In this document: positions 22,140 through 32,247 of the stretch, piece after piece
Position numbering within the stretch: position 1 is the first letter of the stretch
How the letters are laid out: each line of letters opens with the position of its first letter
Source: Megamerina dolium
Taxonomy: Eukaryota; Arthropoda; Insecta; Diptera; Megamerinidae
DNA length: 64,000 bases
NCBI GenBank assembly: GCA_963854835.1
Contig: OY978530.1
Location: forward strand, 19,991,437 to 20,055,436
Direction: 5' to 3'
Made by a program: the position numbers and the translations under genes
The notes under the pieces: model-generated
The model's input: only the letters and a program-made list of their open reading frames with translations
Database searches by the model: none
Told to the model about the DNA's origin: nothing

Positions 22140-23435
22140 CTCCCCACAACAACATCACGAGTTATTTCAAGCATATCTTTGTGAGGTATATTCCATATTT
22201 CGAGTTCGTCCCTTCTGTTTGCCAATGCAGGACACTGGCACGTTATGTGCGTCGCTGTCTCTGCCTTTTCCATACATAATCTGCAAATATCAGCGCCCCC
22301 TCTTCAACAACACCCATCTGGGTGAGGTGGTACCTGAAGCTGCTCTGCCCAGTTATAAATGCAGTGAACTAGCTTAGAGTTAACCGTCCTAGTCTGAGAA
22401 CCCTCCCTGATTCACTGCCGCTTGGTAGACTCACCGAGGCCTTTGCCTATCTACAAGTGGACAAACCCTTCCATCTTGAGATATGGAGCTTTCTTACCCA
22501 ATCTTCGACCTTTGCCCTCACCGTACCGTTACTAAGTGCAACTACTGGTTCCGGTTCATAAAACTCAGCTTCAGATCCTTGTCTAGTCAAGGCGTCTGCA
22601 GCTTCATTTTATTTTATACCCATGTGTCCCTTCACCCACAATTGCACACCAACTTAGAAGATACTGTAGGTTGTTGCAATCGTCTGATCACCTCCTGGTA
22701 TTAGAGTGCTAGCAAGATTTTTTTACTTTGCACCTTTCCGTCCAGTAGATGGTCTAGCGCATGCATTAAGCCAAGCATTTCTGCGTAATGAACCGATACG
22801 TATCTCCCCACGTTCAGTGTGCATGCCAGTCCCAACTCTTTAGATAAGATTCCAGCACCGATCACTGAAAATACTGATGTCATTTTCCTCACATACATTT
22901 TATGTGAGGCAGTCTTCAATGAGTGTTCTATGTGATTTTCAGTCATCTTTAGCCTACCTATTCCATCCATTGGCATTTGAGCCACCTTAACACTGCTATG
23001 TACCAGTGACAGGATGCTCCTGTGCCATATCTCCGTGCCGATCCACACCAAATATTGGTTGTCTTCAGACACAATGCTGTTAATGCCGCCGACTTCATAA
23101 TATGTAAGTCCAACGGCAACAGCCCCAGAAAGACCTCCAATGCTTCTATCGGAGTCATCCGAAAAGCTCTGGTAATCCCATTACAAGCCAATTTTTGCAC
23201 CCTATTGAACTTGCTCTTTGCGGTCTTTTGGGTGACCTTAGGCCACCAGACCACAGCAGCCTACGCTATTACGGACTTTACCGTCATTGTGTAGATCCAG
23301 TACATTGCTCGGGGAGTAATTCCCCACATGAGACCGCACACTCTCTTACACTGATGCAATACCCTCTTGTTTTTTGGTAGACCATTCCGCGCTCATTCAA
23401 AGGGGTCCAGGTTCGAACACTACAGTGGCAAGTTG
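22140..23435 (-). pseudogene. LINE fragment: RT C-terminus, RNase H, cysteine-rich tail
   Basis: Minus-strand frames encode NRVQKLACNGITRAFRMTPI followed by LLPLDLHI (23254-22958), the usual post-RT segment of RNase-H-bearing LINEs. Next is GAGILSKELG with HYAEMLGLMHAL (23072-22701), an RNase-H-like domain, and near 22320-22260 a C..C..H..C stretch around CLEEGADICRLCMEKAET. Frame breaks throughout. Similar in type to the LINE at 53086-58055, but from a different copy or family. Confidence 0.7.
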
Positions 23436-23789
23436 TAACGTTCAATAAAAACAATGTATTATTAATAATTGTAATTATACTTACATCTATTGAAATATTG
23501 GAATCGTATATCATATATCGATAAGTAAAGTAGTAGTATGAGTGATAGTGAGAACCAAGGAGTCAACCGGTATTAGCGGTTAGGGGTATTAACGAATAAT
23601 TGGATGTAGTGTTAAGGTTAATTGAATTGCGTAGGTAAATAAACTATTCCCTTTTATTTTCTGAATCCGAATTTCCTATGTCCTCAATTTAGGCATATCT
23701 TTCCCGGGGAATCGTGATAACTTTAGGAAAGAAGTGATATTTAAGCCATCGCGTGGCGACCATAATCACCAACATCTACTTATATAATC
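23436..23789. other. Unassigned region next to BEL element 1
   Basis: AT-rich with no supported gene. By position it could hold the 3' LTR of the minus-strand BEL element, but I found no match to sequence right of 28640, so I do not call it. Confidence 0.4.
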
Positions 23790-23901
23790 TACTCACGACC
23801 TTCTTCACTGAGCCGGCCAACCTTGAGTATGACTAAGTAATCTGCCGAGGGCAGCAAAAAGATAAAAGAATACAAAACATAGCATAGCTTCCGAGAACTT
23901 T

Positions 23902-24705
23902 TTATTGCCTTATACCGAAATAATCCCTGTTTGTCTCCAGTTGAAACAATGTAGCATTTGCTACAAAAGAAAAGAGAGGGTTCCAAGAGGCCGCCAAAGT
24001 GGGGTGCCCTGGGTGGAATAAAATGAAAATTAGTAAAATTAGACGAGCAAAATTTTTAATTTCATTTTGGGTTTCGTGTCTAAATAAAAATTGCTTAAGT
24101 TCTTGTAGATGATTTGACGCTCCTACAAAATTAGTGGCGTTATCACAGAAAATGTCGCACGGCATCTTTCGCCGACCGCCCATACGTTTCAAAGCAATTA
24201 GAAAGGCTTTCGTAGATAGATCCGAAACTACCTCAATGTGAACCGTCTTAGTGACAAGGCAAACAAATACCGCCAAGTATGATTTGGTAGGTGTCCTTCC
24301 TCGAATTCGCACGTAGGTATTTATTGGTCCACAAAAGTCGACTCCGCAACGTTCGAAAGATCGTGCTGGTTGAAGGCGTTGTCTTGGTAGCGGTCCCATG
24401 ACTTGCTGCTGCAGTGTGGGTTTGTATCGGACACAATGCACACACGAACGGACGACGCGAAGAGCCACATCTCTGGCGTTGACTATCCAATATTCAAGCC
24501 GAATCAAGGCGACTAAAGCTTTCGGGCCTGCATGATAATTCCGTCCATGAAGATGACGTACATATGACAAAACAAATTGTGAATTGCTGGGTAAAAGGAT
24601 TGGATGCTTTTGACTGTCTGGTAGATCGGTGTAGTCAAGGCGAACACCAACCTTGATGAGCTCAAAACCATTTGAATTCTCTGTAAATGGTGTGACAAAT
24701 TTCAA
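23902..24705 (-). pseudogene. BEL element 1: integrase
   Basis: Has the zinc-binding module (HLHGRNYHAG then SCVHCVRYK), followed by the catalytic core with GVDFCGPI (first Asp) and CDIFCDNATNFVGA (second Asp, the typical BEL D-N-x-x-N-F pattern). The region with the third acidic residue is frame-shifted near 24010, where the expected PPGAPH-like block is garbled. Inactive. Confidence 0.88.
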
Positions 24706-24779
24706 CGTAGTTTTAAGAGCTTCATTTTTCTTTAGTAGCTGAAATTCGGCAGAAAAGTGCTGTTGTTGTACGTTCCATA

Positions 24780-25784
24780 CTATGAACGGGAAGCGTATCG
24801 CAATTCTTCAGGCGATGGTGAGGCGGCAGTGAGTGCCGATTTCCTTTTGCACAAGTCACAGAATCGAAATAACCAGGCCACGATGCGTAAGCAGTGATGG
24901 TAAGAGCTAATACCATGAATAACGTTGAGAATATGATTAGTATCCTTGAAAATTGTAAAAGTCGTTTTGCGTTTTTTCGCATTGATAACGTCCACGTCGA
25001 GATGAGCTGGATACTTTTGGGGTGGCCATTTGTTCTGATTCTGCAACAGGAAGGCCGGACCGGAAAACCAACATGATGACTTAAGCTGTGCAGTAGAACA
25101 ACCTCGAGACACAAGGTCAGCAGGATTCTCGCGCGTCGGTACGTGTCTCCAATGTCCACCAACAGTCAACTCTTGAATCTCGGATATTTTATTTCCCACA
25201 AAGGTTGATAGCATTCCATAAAAGGAGAAGATGTCGGTGCGCTGGTGCCACGTTACTCCTAATGAACTAGTCACAAAGTCGTCGCTTATATTAAGCTCTT
25301 TCGTTGTTTGGCCTTCCATAAAATCTGGATGATTTGAATGCCATTTTGATAGCGGAAACTTTCCGCGACGGAGTACTTCAACAACTTGGTGTTTGAGTGT
25401 ATGCATGGCTTTACCATCGTTCGCACCGCACAACAAATCGTCGACATAAAACGACGACTTTATAACTGAAGCGCCAATCGGAAACTCTGTCATATGTTGA
25501 TCTGCCAAAAAATGTAGGCAACGTATTGCGAGGTAAGGAGCCGAAGCTGTTCCGTATGTCACCGTGTTCAGCTGAAAAATACGGAGATCTGAATCTGGGG
25601 AAGCTCGCCAAAGTATATATTGAAATTGTCGACAATTCCTTTCTACAAGTACTTGCCTGTACATTTTAGTGACATCTGCGGTGATGGCAAAGCGATACAG
25701 ACGAAAACGGAGAAGTAACATGTACAAATCTTGCTGGATTGTGGGCCCCACCAGTAATAGGTCATTCAGTGGTGTTTGCGGCAC
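24780..25784 (-). pseudogene. BEL element 1: reverse transcriptase
   Basis: Encodes TPLNDLLLVGPTIQQDL, FAITADVTKMYRQV with a catalytic Asp, TVTYGTASAPYLAIRCL and the catalytic SSFYVDDLLCGAND. These are diagnostic of BEL/Pao RT. Just after SLGVTWHQRTDIFSF the frame jumps to sequence that should lie much later (NKISEIQ, HWRHVPTRENPADLVSRG), so most of the RNase H domain is deleted. Upstream RT fingers are broken near 25790. Confidence 0.9.
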
Positions 25785-26348
25785 GAAGCATCAAAAACTA
25801 GTCGCAGTTTCGTTGATGTTCTGCTAGGTTTAAGCACGCAATGATGTGGTATATAGTAGTGTGGCTCTTTCAAATTGGGTTGTGGTACTACTGACATCTG
25901 GCCAAGACCTTCGTACTCTTTCATGAAAGCAATATATTGCGGACGAATTTCGGGCGAACGTATAAGGCGTCTCTCAAGCGCGAGGAACCGCTGACGAGCG
26001 ATGTCGAAGGAGTTTCCGAAACAAATAGTATTGTCTTTAAATGGCAGACTTACAATTATACGACCAGTGCTGTCTCGATGAGTTGTTTTTGCGAAATTCT
26101 CTTCACAAATTCGATGGTCCGGTGAATTGGGTTTGGTGGTCTGTCAATGGCTTCCAGTTGCCAGAGACGTTGCATATTCTTGTCGATGGAGATTTCATTT
26201 GCATGAATCTAACAGTGCTCTACCCAGCTTGTAAGTACTCGTAGCGTCCTTGACTAGCACCAAAGCCGTGGCCAAAATTACTTGACCGACTTCCGATGCA
26301 CCCAGGTGTAAATAGTGACGGTGGTTGCCAAGTCGATGGAGTAGATCC

Positions 26349-26882
26349 TTACGGCTGGACTACAGGAGCAGTTAATTGCGTTTCCTGATCAGTCTGAGAT
26401 GCATTTTCATGATGCAACAATGTGTGGTGTGCTCGATTACAAGTGCGACAGCGATTTTTCAAAGGACATTGAGCCATTGTATGCCCATTGCCTAAGCAGT
26501 TTATACACAGATCATGCCTTTTAACGAGTTCAAACTGTTGGTTTGTGTTCATACTCTTGAACTGCGAACAACCAACAATTTTATGGTTGGAGTTAGAACA
26601 AAGATCACAATTGGAATTAGTTATAGCAAATGACGAACTTTGATTGCGAATATTTAAACGATTTTGTCTCCCAGACTCGGGTTTGCGTTGCGATGATGAT
26701 TCGAATGAGTGCAAGAACTGACAATGCCGCTCCAAGACTTGAGTGCATTGTGACCAAGTTGGAAGCGATTTGTAGTCCAGTGACTCATTCCATTTATTTC
26801 TGGTTTGTTGATCACACTTGCCCATCACAATATAGATTAACATTGCTTGTACAATGTTCGCAGTTGTTCCTAATAACTCCAA
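26349..26882 (-). pseudogene. BEL element 1: Gag C-terminus with zinc knuckles
   Basis: Contains CDLCSNSNHKIVGC, CINCLGNGHTMAQC and CRTCNRAHHTLLH, a three-knuckle nucleocapsid with the spacing typical of BEL gag. Upstream, MGKCDQQTRNKWNESLDYKS matches the capsid end of the same family (compare 30590-30650 in BEL element 2). Confidence 0.88.
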
Positions 26883-26909
26883 AGAGCTAAAGATGGCCGG
26901 TACGCATCT

Positions 26910-27558
26910 TTAGCGTAGCTGTTGACCGTACGACTTCTCAGATGACGGTAGTGAAAAAAGTGAGGCGATGCCTTCCAAAAAAATCATCGTAGGGTTATCA
27001 AACCGTTCCCTAAGTCTATCCAGAGCCTTTGGATAGTTTTCATTAGTAACTTGGAATGCGTTCACAGTTTCTAACGCGGAACCTTTTAAGCACGATAAAA
27101 GGTAGTTAAATTTTTCAATATTCGACAACCTTGTTTCGCGGGTAATGATCTGCGTAAATGACGTAACGAAATTTTTGTAGCATGCATAAATAAAAAAAAA
27201 ATGGCAATGACAATCTTGGTAGATATGACGAAGGTGCACCAGCTACTGGTGACGATATTTCAGGATAGTGTACTGTAGTGTTGACATCTTCTCCAAGTAG
27301 TGATTGGATGCTCAGCTTGACTGCCACGTAGCTGTCCTCTAGGTCTGCACGGCCGTTGTCGGTGGGATCTAAACCCTCGATATCAGCTTGAACGCACAAG
27401 GCCTGCTTGAAATATGACTCTAGTATTCCTAGTCGACACTGAAGTTCAGCATTGGAGAGTTTATCATCTGACGTCTTTATGGCTTTGACGATCGATTTAA
27501 TACGAGAAATGTTGCGCTTTATGTTAGAAAGCTTACGTTTGCATTCCTCAAGAGACAT
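26910..27558 (-). pseudogene. BEL element 1: Gag N-terminus
   Basis: Starts MSLEECKRKLSNIKRNISRI at 27558 (first ATG, basic helical N-terminus) and continues through NAELQCRLGILESYFKQ. A frame break near 27200 leads into ETRLSNIEKFNYLLSCLKG and RLRERFDNPTMIF, matching the capsid of BEL element 2. The N-terminal part is duplicated in the leader (see 27384-28080). Confidence 0.85.
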
Positions 27559-28080
27559 GGTTCCTCTGCAACGATATGATGTTACGGGTTATTGTTTTAT
27601 GTACTGAAGGTGAAATGTTGACACAAATGACAGTAAAATGAGATACGAAATGTGCAAACAGCGCAGCTCTAATGTGCGAAAGCAGCAAATGTAGCGATGG
27701 CAGAGCAGCAGCGCAGTGAACGACGGTGACTAATATTAGCAGCGCTGCTCGAATGTGCGACAGCAGCGGCCTTGTCCGTTCAGCTTGAACGGACAAGGCC
27801 TGCTTGAAATATGACTCTAGTATTCCTAGTCGACACTAAAGTTCAGCATTGGAGAGTTTATCATCTGACGTCTTTATGGCTTTGACGATCGATTTAATAC
27901 GAGAAATGTTGCGCTTTATGTTAGAAAGCTTACGTTTGCATTTCTCAAGAGACATGGTTCCTCTGCAACGATATGATGTTACGGGTTATTGTTTTATGTA
28001 CTGAAGGTGAAATGTTGACACAAATGACAGTAAAATGAGATACGAAATGTGCAAACAGCGCTGCTCGAATGTGCGAGAGC
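27384..28080. repeat. 397-bp tandem duplication of BEL gag start and leader
   Basis: The unit at 27384-27780 is repeated from 27781 to about 28080. It covers the first 58 or so gag codons and the leader. Only a few substitutions separate the two, including one at the join that forms a palindrome (27768-27800). Confidence 0.92.
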
Positions 28081-28290
28081 AGCGAATGTAGCGATAGCAG
28101 CGCTGTGAACGACGACGACTAGTGTTAGCAGTGCTGCTCGAATGTGCGAAAGCAGCAAATGTAGCGATAGCAGCGCTGTGAACGACGACGACTAGTGCTA
28201 GCAGCGCTGCTCGAATGTGCGAAAGCAGCGAATGTAGCGATAGCAGAGCAGCAGCGCTGTGAACGACGACGACTAATGTTAGCAGCGCAG
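28057..28290. repeat. 73-bp minisatellite in BEL leader
   Basis: Three units starting near 28057, 28130 and 28203, each containing GCTGCTCGAATGTGCGA and GAACGACGACGACTA. A degenerate unit lies upstream at about 27655-27765. The third unit has a small internal insertion. Confidence 0.9.
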
Positions 28291-28620
28291 CACTCTGTTA
28301 GTGGGAGCGACAACTGCACGTTGGCGGCAATAACAACCGCTCAACACATTCAAACAGCGCGGCAAAAATCACTAGGCAGATGCATTGCGATTCCAAGAAG
28401 CGGTAAATTCGACGTTTGTAAAAATCACATGTATGACTACCAAATAAAATCTTGATGATCAAAGGTATTTACAGTGAGAATATAACCGATAGCAAGCTGT
28501 GAAATGCAGCACCAACTACAGAAAGTGGTGTTTAGTTATAACGCGAACGGATTAACCGTTGTTACGAACGAATTGTATTATGACGAAATTTTTGGGAATT
28601 TTTCCAGAATATACACGTGG

Positions 28621-28636
28621 CCCACGTTGGGCGACA
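28621..28636 (-). promoter_or_regulatory. BEL-type primer-binding site (candidate)
   Basis: The minus strand reads TGTCGCCCAACGTGGG, close to the PBS wording of BEL/roo-type elements. A TGTT at 28641 on the plus strand could mark the LTR edge. There is no second LTR to confirm this. Confidence 0.6.
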
Positions 28637-28640
28637 AAAA

Positions 28641-29279
28641 TGTTGAAACAAGAAGTATTTTTCTTGTTTAATCAAACTTCTAGTATGGGGGTGTATATTT
28701 GTGAACCCAACACTTAAAAATCCCAGTAAAAAAATTTTCAGTTAACAAAAAAAAGAAAGTAAGTAAAAAAAGAAAACCAACCGTATGTCCACAAGCGACA
28801 ATTAACAAACGACCTGTTAATCAGAGTGTTTAATGTAACTCTCAAATGTGTCCATGGTGATCGAACATACATTATTCAAATGTTTGCATAACAACATAGT
28901 GAATACAGTAAAAACAAAAAGAAAAATTGTTATTATATACAACGTACAACGAGAGAATACCTAAAATGTTACGTATTCTCTCTTAGAAGCAATACCAGAC
29001 ATCGATATAATTGTACAATTGTGGGGTTACTTGTGCACTTACCTCGAACTAGGATAACAACAATAGATGTTTAAACGATATCTCTTATACGCAGAACTTT
29101 AGTCGTATTTGTTCGCTGCCAATGCATTAATGTTAAGAGTAGAAAAAAGTTTATTACATCTTTTTCTCGCTTGTACTGTAACCACAATAATCACATCACA
29201 CTAACATTAATTGCTCTTAGAACTTAGTATTGTACAGCTGTGAGTACATACAATAAAATATAGTCATTTTTATTACATT
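28641..29279. other. Possible BEL LTR sequence, unconfirmed
   Basis: AT-rich with a short inverted repeat (AAGAAG...CTTGTT) at its left edge. By position it could be the 5' LTR of BEL element 1. No gene. Confidence 0.35.
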
Positions 29280-29291
29280 TATATACAAACA

Positions 29292-29655
29292 CTGTGGTGT
29301 GCCGTGGCTCAGTGGTTAGTGTGTTCGCCTTCTGATCTGTAGGTCGTGGTTCAATACCCGGCTGATGCATAACAAATTTAATATCGAAAAGATTTTTCTT
29401 TCGAACGGTACCCACCTGTCGGCAAGCAATTGGCAATTCTTCCGACAGTAACAACTTGCCATGAAAAAGCTTCTAAAAAGAACTCTGTGACAAAGCTCAG
29501 AAAACGTGATGTCACAAGTGTTCTGCCGTTCGGAACCGGCTAAAATAAGTAGGTCCATTCTAATACTGTCCAAAATTTAAGACGCACAACAGTAATGGAA
29601 GAGAAGCTCGGCCAATGAGCCCTTTGGGGCTTTAAGTGCCACATATTTATTTTTT
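29292..29655 (+). mobile_element. Full-length tRNA-derived SINE with 12-bp target duplication
   Basis: The head has tRNA-type internal promoter boxes: TGGCTCAGTGG (A box) near 29304 and GGTTCAATACC (B box) near 29348. The unrelated body includes AACTTGCCATGAAAAAGC and CTCGGCCAATGAGCCC, and a T-rich tail ends ATATTTATTTTTTT. TATATACAAACA flanks it at 29280-29291 and 29656-29667. Other copies: 11560-11820, 38988-39356, 39731-39799 and a tail-only insertion at 31201-31214. RNA polymerase III would transcribe it and a LINE would mobilise it. Confidence 0.92.
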
Positions 29656-29821
29656 TATATACAAACATTTACTCTTAATAACTTGCATACATATTTGGTG
29701 TCGACATATATAAACACACACACCAATTTATTTAAATCTCAATAAAAATAAATTTTGGAGATAAATTCGGGTTATTTTTAAAGAATTTCATTTGATAATT
29801 AATTCATAAAAAATTGCAAAT

Positions 29822-30683
29822 ATGCCCGGAAATTCAAGCGACGAAGCTGCAGTGGTTTCGAAGCCTCCTACTTTAAAGCAGAAAAGAGTAACAGCGCGTG
29901 GTAACATTGCACGCATTAAAACTATGTTAGAAAATTCAACGAATATTTAGAATGAGATAGACCTGGAATGTCGTCTAGAAATATTAAATTCATACATAAA
30001 GCAAATAATGGCATATCAGCAAGAAATTGAGAAGGAAGATCCTAGCGATGACAGAAGAGGCGAGATAGAGGATCTCTGCATTAGTGCCAAATCGAAGCTT
30101 ATTCAGCTTATGGGGCAATATATGCGTCTAGAAAGTTCAGAATACACTTGGGATTGCAATGTCTCGTTTGCCAAATTTAAAATTACCGACATTCAGCGGA
30201 AAATATGCTGATTATAGAAATTTTATTTGCTCTTTTAAGAATTTGGTCCACGATGAAATACATTTACCGACCGATTATAAGACCATCGAAAAATTCAAAC
30301 ACTTATTGAGTTGCTTATCGGGTGACGCACTCAGAACAGTGAAAGCATTCCAAGTTACAGAGGATAACTACAAAAAGCCATTAGATCGTTTAGCAGAGCG
30401 TTACGACAAAAAGGGATTAATATTTTTCGTTAATATAGAACAAATATTTAATATACCTAAAATGACGAAACCAAATGCATCAGCGCTTAGGAATGTAGTT
30501 GATGAGGTATCTGTAATCTACGATTCCTTGTTGTCATTAGGAACAGAAAAGGACATTCAAAACGCCTTAATTATACATATAGTTCTTTCGAAAGTTGACC
30601 CAGCTACAAAATCAAGGTGGAATAATCAGCTGAACTACTCGACACTTCCTTCATGGAACGACTGCTCCAGTCACTTGAAGTAA
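29822..30683 (+). pseudogene. BEL element 2: Gag
   Basis: Starts with MPGNSSDEAAVVSKPPTLKQ at 29822, meets a stop TAG near 29948 and continues in frame with LECRLEILNSYIKQ. A frame change near 30170 leads into the capsid block LPNLKLPTFSGKYADYRNFI, a BEL gag signature, then KFKHLLSCLSGDALRTVKAF and SRWNNQLNYSTLPSW. Gag would build the virus-like particle. Confidence 0.87.
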
Positions 30684-31110
30684 ACGAGGAGCAGTCGAGT
30701 AAATACGAAAATGCTGACCAACAGAGTACACACAAAATAAAATCCCACACTAATAAGAAAAACGAACACAAAACTTCATTTGCACTTGCCGCAAGTAATT
30801 CCAATAATCAGTGCTTTTTTTGTAAACAGAATGGCCATTTCATACATAGTTGTAACTCTTTTGCTACTTTGTCTGTTGATAAACGTTTCGAATTTGTAAA
30901 GAATACAGGAAGTTGCATAAATTGATTAAAGAAAGGACACTCGGTCCGAAGTTGTTCTCGCTCTCATTGTCGAGTTTGTCAACGCTCTCATCACAGACTT
31001 CTGCATAAATATGATGTGCAGCAACAACCAAATAATTTCAATAATAATTTATCTTTCTTGCCATCAACATCTGACGCTGTCTATGATACTCCACAACAAT
31101 CAACTCAGCG
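30653..31110 (+). pseudogene. BEL element 2: nucleocapsid zinc knuckles
   Basis: CFFCKQNGHFIHSC is the first knuckle. A stop follows at 30923, and later frames encode a second and third cysteine cluster (CSRSHCRVCQRSHH-like) near 30955-31000. RNA-binding part of gag. Confidence 0.8.
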
Positions 31111-31159
31111 CTCTTGACAGCATGTTTCGAAAGAACCGATGATGTCGTTGTATTGGCCA

Positions 31160-31660
31160 CAGCCATAGTTAAAATTAAAGATCTCTATGGAAACACCCAT
31201 TTATTTTTTTTTTTTATGGAAACACCCATCTTGTAAGGGCACTTTTAGATTCTGGCTCACAAATAAACTTCATGAGTGAGAATTGCGCATATGGTTTGAA
31301 TTTAAAACGAGAGTTTAAAGATATCAATTTATTAAGCATTGGAGAGATAAATGCTAGTTTAAGGCATAAAGTTACGCACGGTAAAATCCAGAATTAATAA
31401 CTATAAGTTTCAAGCTGATTTTTGGGTCTATTTCTACTTACCAACCCGAAGATAATTTGCCCGCTGACTCAGGGCAAGTCCCAGAAAAAATTCACCTGGC
31501 AGATCCCCAGTTCAATAAATGACAAAAAATTTATTTGTTAATTGGAGCTGATATATTTTTCGAACTTTTATCGGTCGGTCAAATCAAATTAAGCGACTCG
31601 TTGCCAACATTGCAAAAGGCAATATATATCCGTTAAAAATACTAAAAGTGGAGCAAGCAA
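31160..31660 (+). pseudogene. BEL element 2: protease
   Basis: Just after the tail-only insertion comes VRALLDSGSQINFMSE, the active-site block of a BEL aspartic protease (D-S-G in place of D-T-G), and near 31540 LLIGADIFFELLS, the second conserved block. Frame breaks between. It would cleave the gag-pol polyprotein. Confidence 0.85.
31201..31214. mobile_element. Tail-only SINE insertion with 15-bp target duplication
   Basis: Fourteen bases, TTA followed by a T run, sit between two exact copies of TATGGAAACACCCAT at 31186-31200 and 31215-31229. The insert matches the extreme 3' tail of the SINE at 29292-29655. This is what a reverse-transcription event that stopped immediately would leave. 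Confidence 0.75.
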
Positions 31661-31688
31661 CTTAGTAAATAAAAATTGAAAAATTCAT

Positions 31689-32043
31689 TTGGCCTCTCTT
31701 GAAGCAATTGTGCATAAATTTTGGGAAATAGAAGAAGTGCCAAGCACATACAAAAACTTTACGAAAGAACAAATGAGTTGCGAACTACATTTTGCTGAGA
31801 ACATCAAACGTTTGTCAAACGGTCGTTTTGAAGTTCGTCTTCTATTTAAAATGAATCCATCAACTCTAGGATCGTCGTATGAAACAGCCAAACGAAGATT
31901 TTTGTCACTTGAACGAAGGCTTATGAGAACACCTGATGTCAAAGAAATGTACAATCAGTTTATGAGTCACTTGGCCATATGTCTAAAACGGATAATATAA
32001 TTCCTACTGGGCCACATTATTTCATACCACATCAAGTTGTTAT
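31689..32043 (+). pseudogene. BEL element 2: pol N-terminal (pre-RT) segment
   Basis: KFWEIEEVPSTYKNFTKEQM, then RFEVRLLFKMNP and AKRRFLSLERRLMRTPDVKE are the standard BEL segment between protease and RT. Sequence near 32010-32040 runs into the GPHYFIPHHQV block and is cut there by the LINE. Continues at 36271. Confidence 0.85.
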
Positions 32044-32247
32044 TTTTTTATACTTTTAAAAAAAAATTTTTTTATTAGAATTTTTTGAATCTTTCTAACA
32101 TACTTAGAAACTAACAATAAGTATTCAAATCTTACAAACTAACTAAAATTATGTGATATTCCCTATGTTCCGTCACAATTTGTTGAGTCACGAGGTATAG
32201 CAATTTCACAGCATATTCAGTGTGTCTTTTCTTTTTAATCGTCGATG

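Larger units (their letters stand above)
23790..28639 (-). mobile_element. BEL/Pao element 1 (internal part, minus strand)
   Basis: Order on the minus strand: PBS-like site (28621-28636), long leader with duplicated segment and minisatellite, gag (27558-26349), RT (25784-24780), integrase (24705-23902). Gag, RT and integrase all have BEL/Pao wording. Protease and much of RNase H are missing or unreadable. LTRs were not established. It faces BEL element 2 (29822-37078) head to head. Confidence 0.85.
29822..32043 (+). mobile_element. BEL/Pao element 2, 5' part (plus strand)
   Basis: Gag, nucleocapsid, protease-like segment and the start of pol in order, interrupted at about 32044 by a Jockey-type LINE and resuming near 36271. 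Gag start and layout parallel BEL element 1, but the sequences are clearly diverged, so these are two families or subfamilies. Confidence 0.85.

Noticed and set aside
23436..23789. 3' LTR of BEL element 1
   Set aside because: No sequence match to the proposed LTR edge at 28641 and no polypurine tract next to it that I could defend.
28057..28290. CRISPR-like repeat array
   Set aside because: The repeats are contiguous 73-bp units without unique spacers, in a eukaryotic retroelement leader.
29298..29365. Possible tRNA gene
   Set aside because: A- and B-box-like sequences are present, but no seven-base acceptor stem pairs across the ends, and the same head plus body recurs with target duplications. 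It is the head of a SINE.
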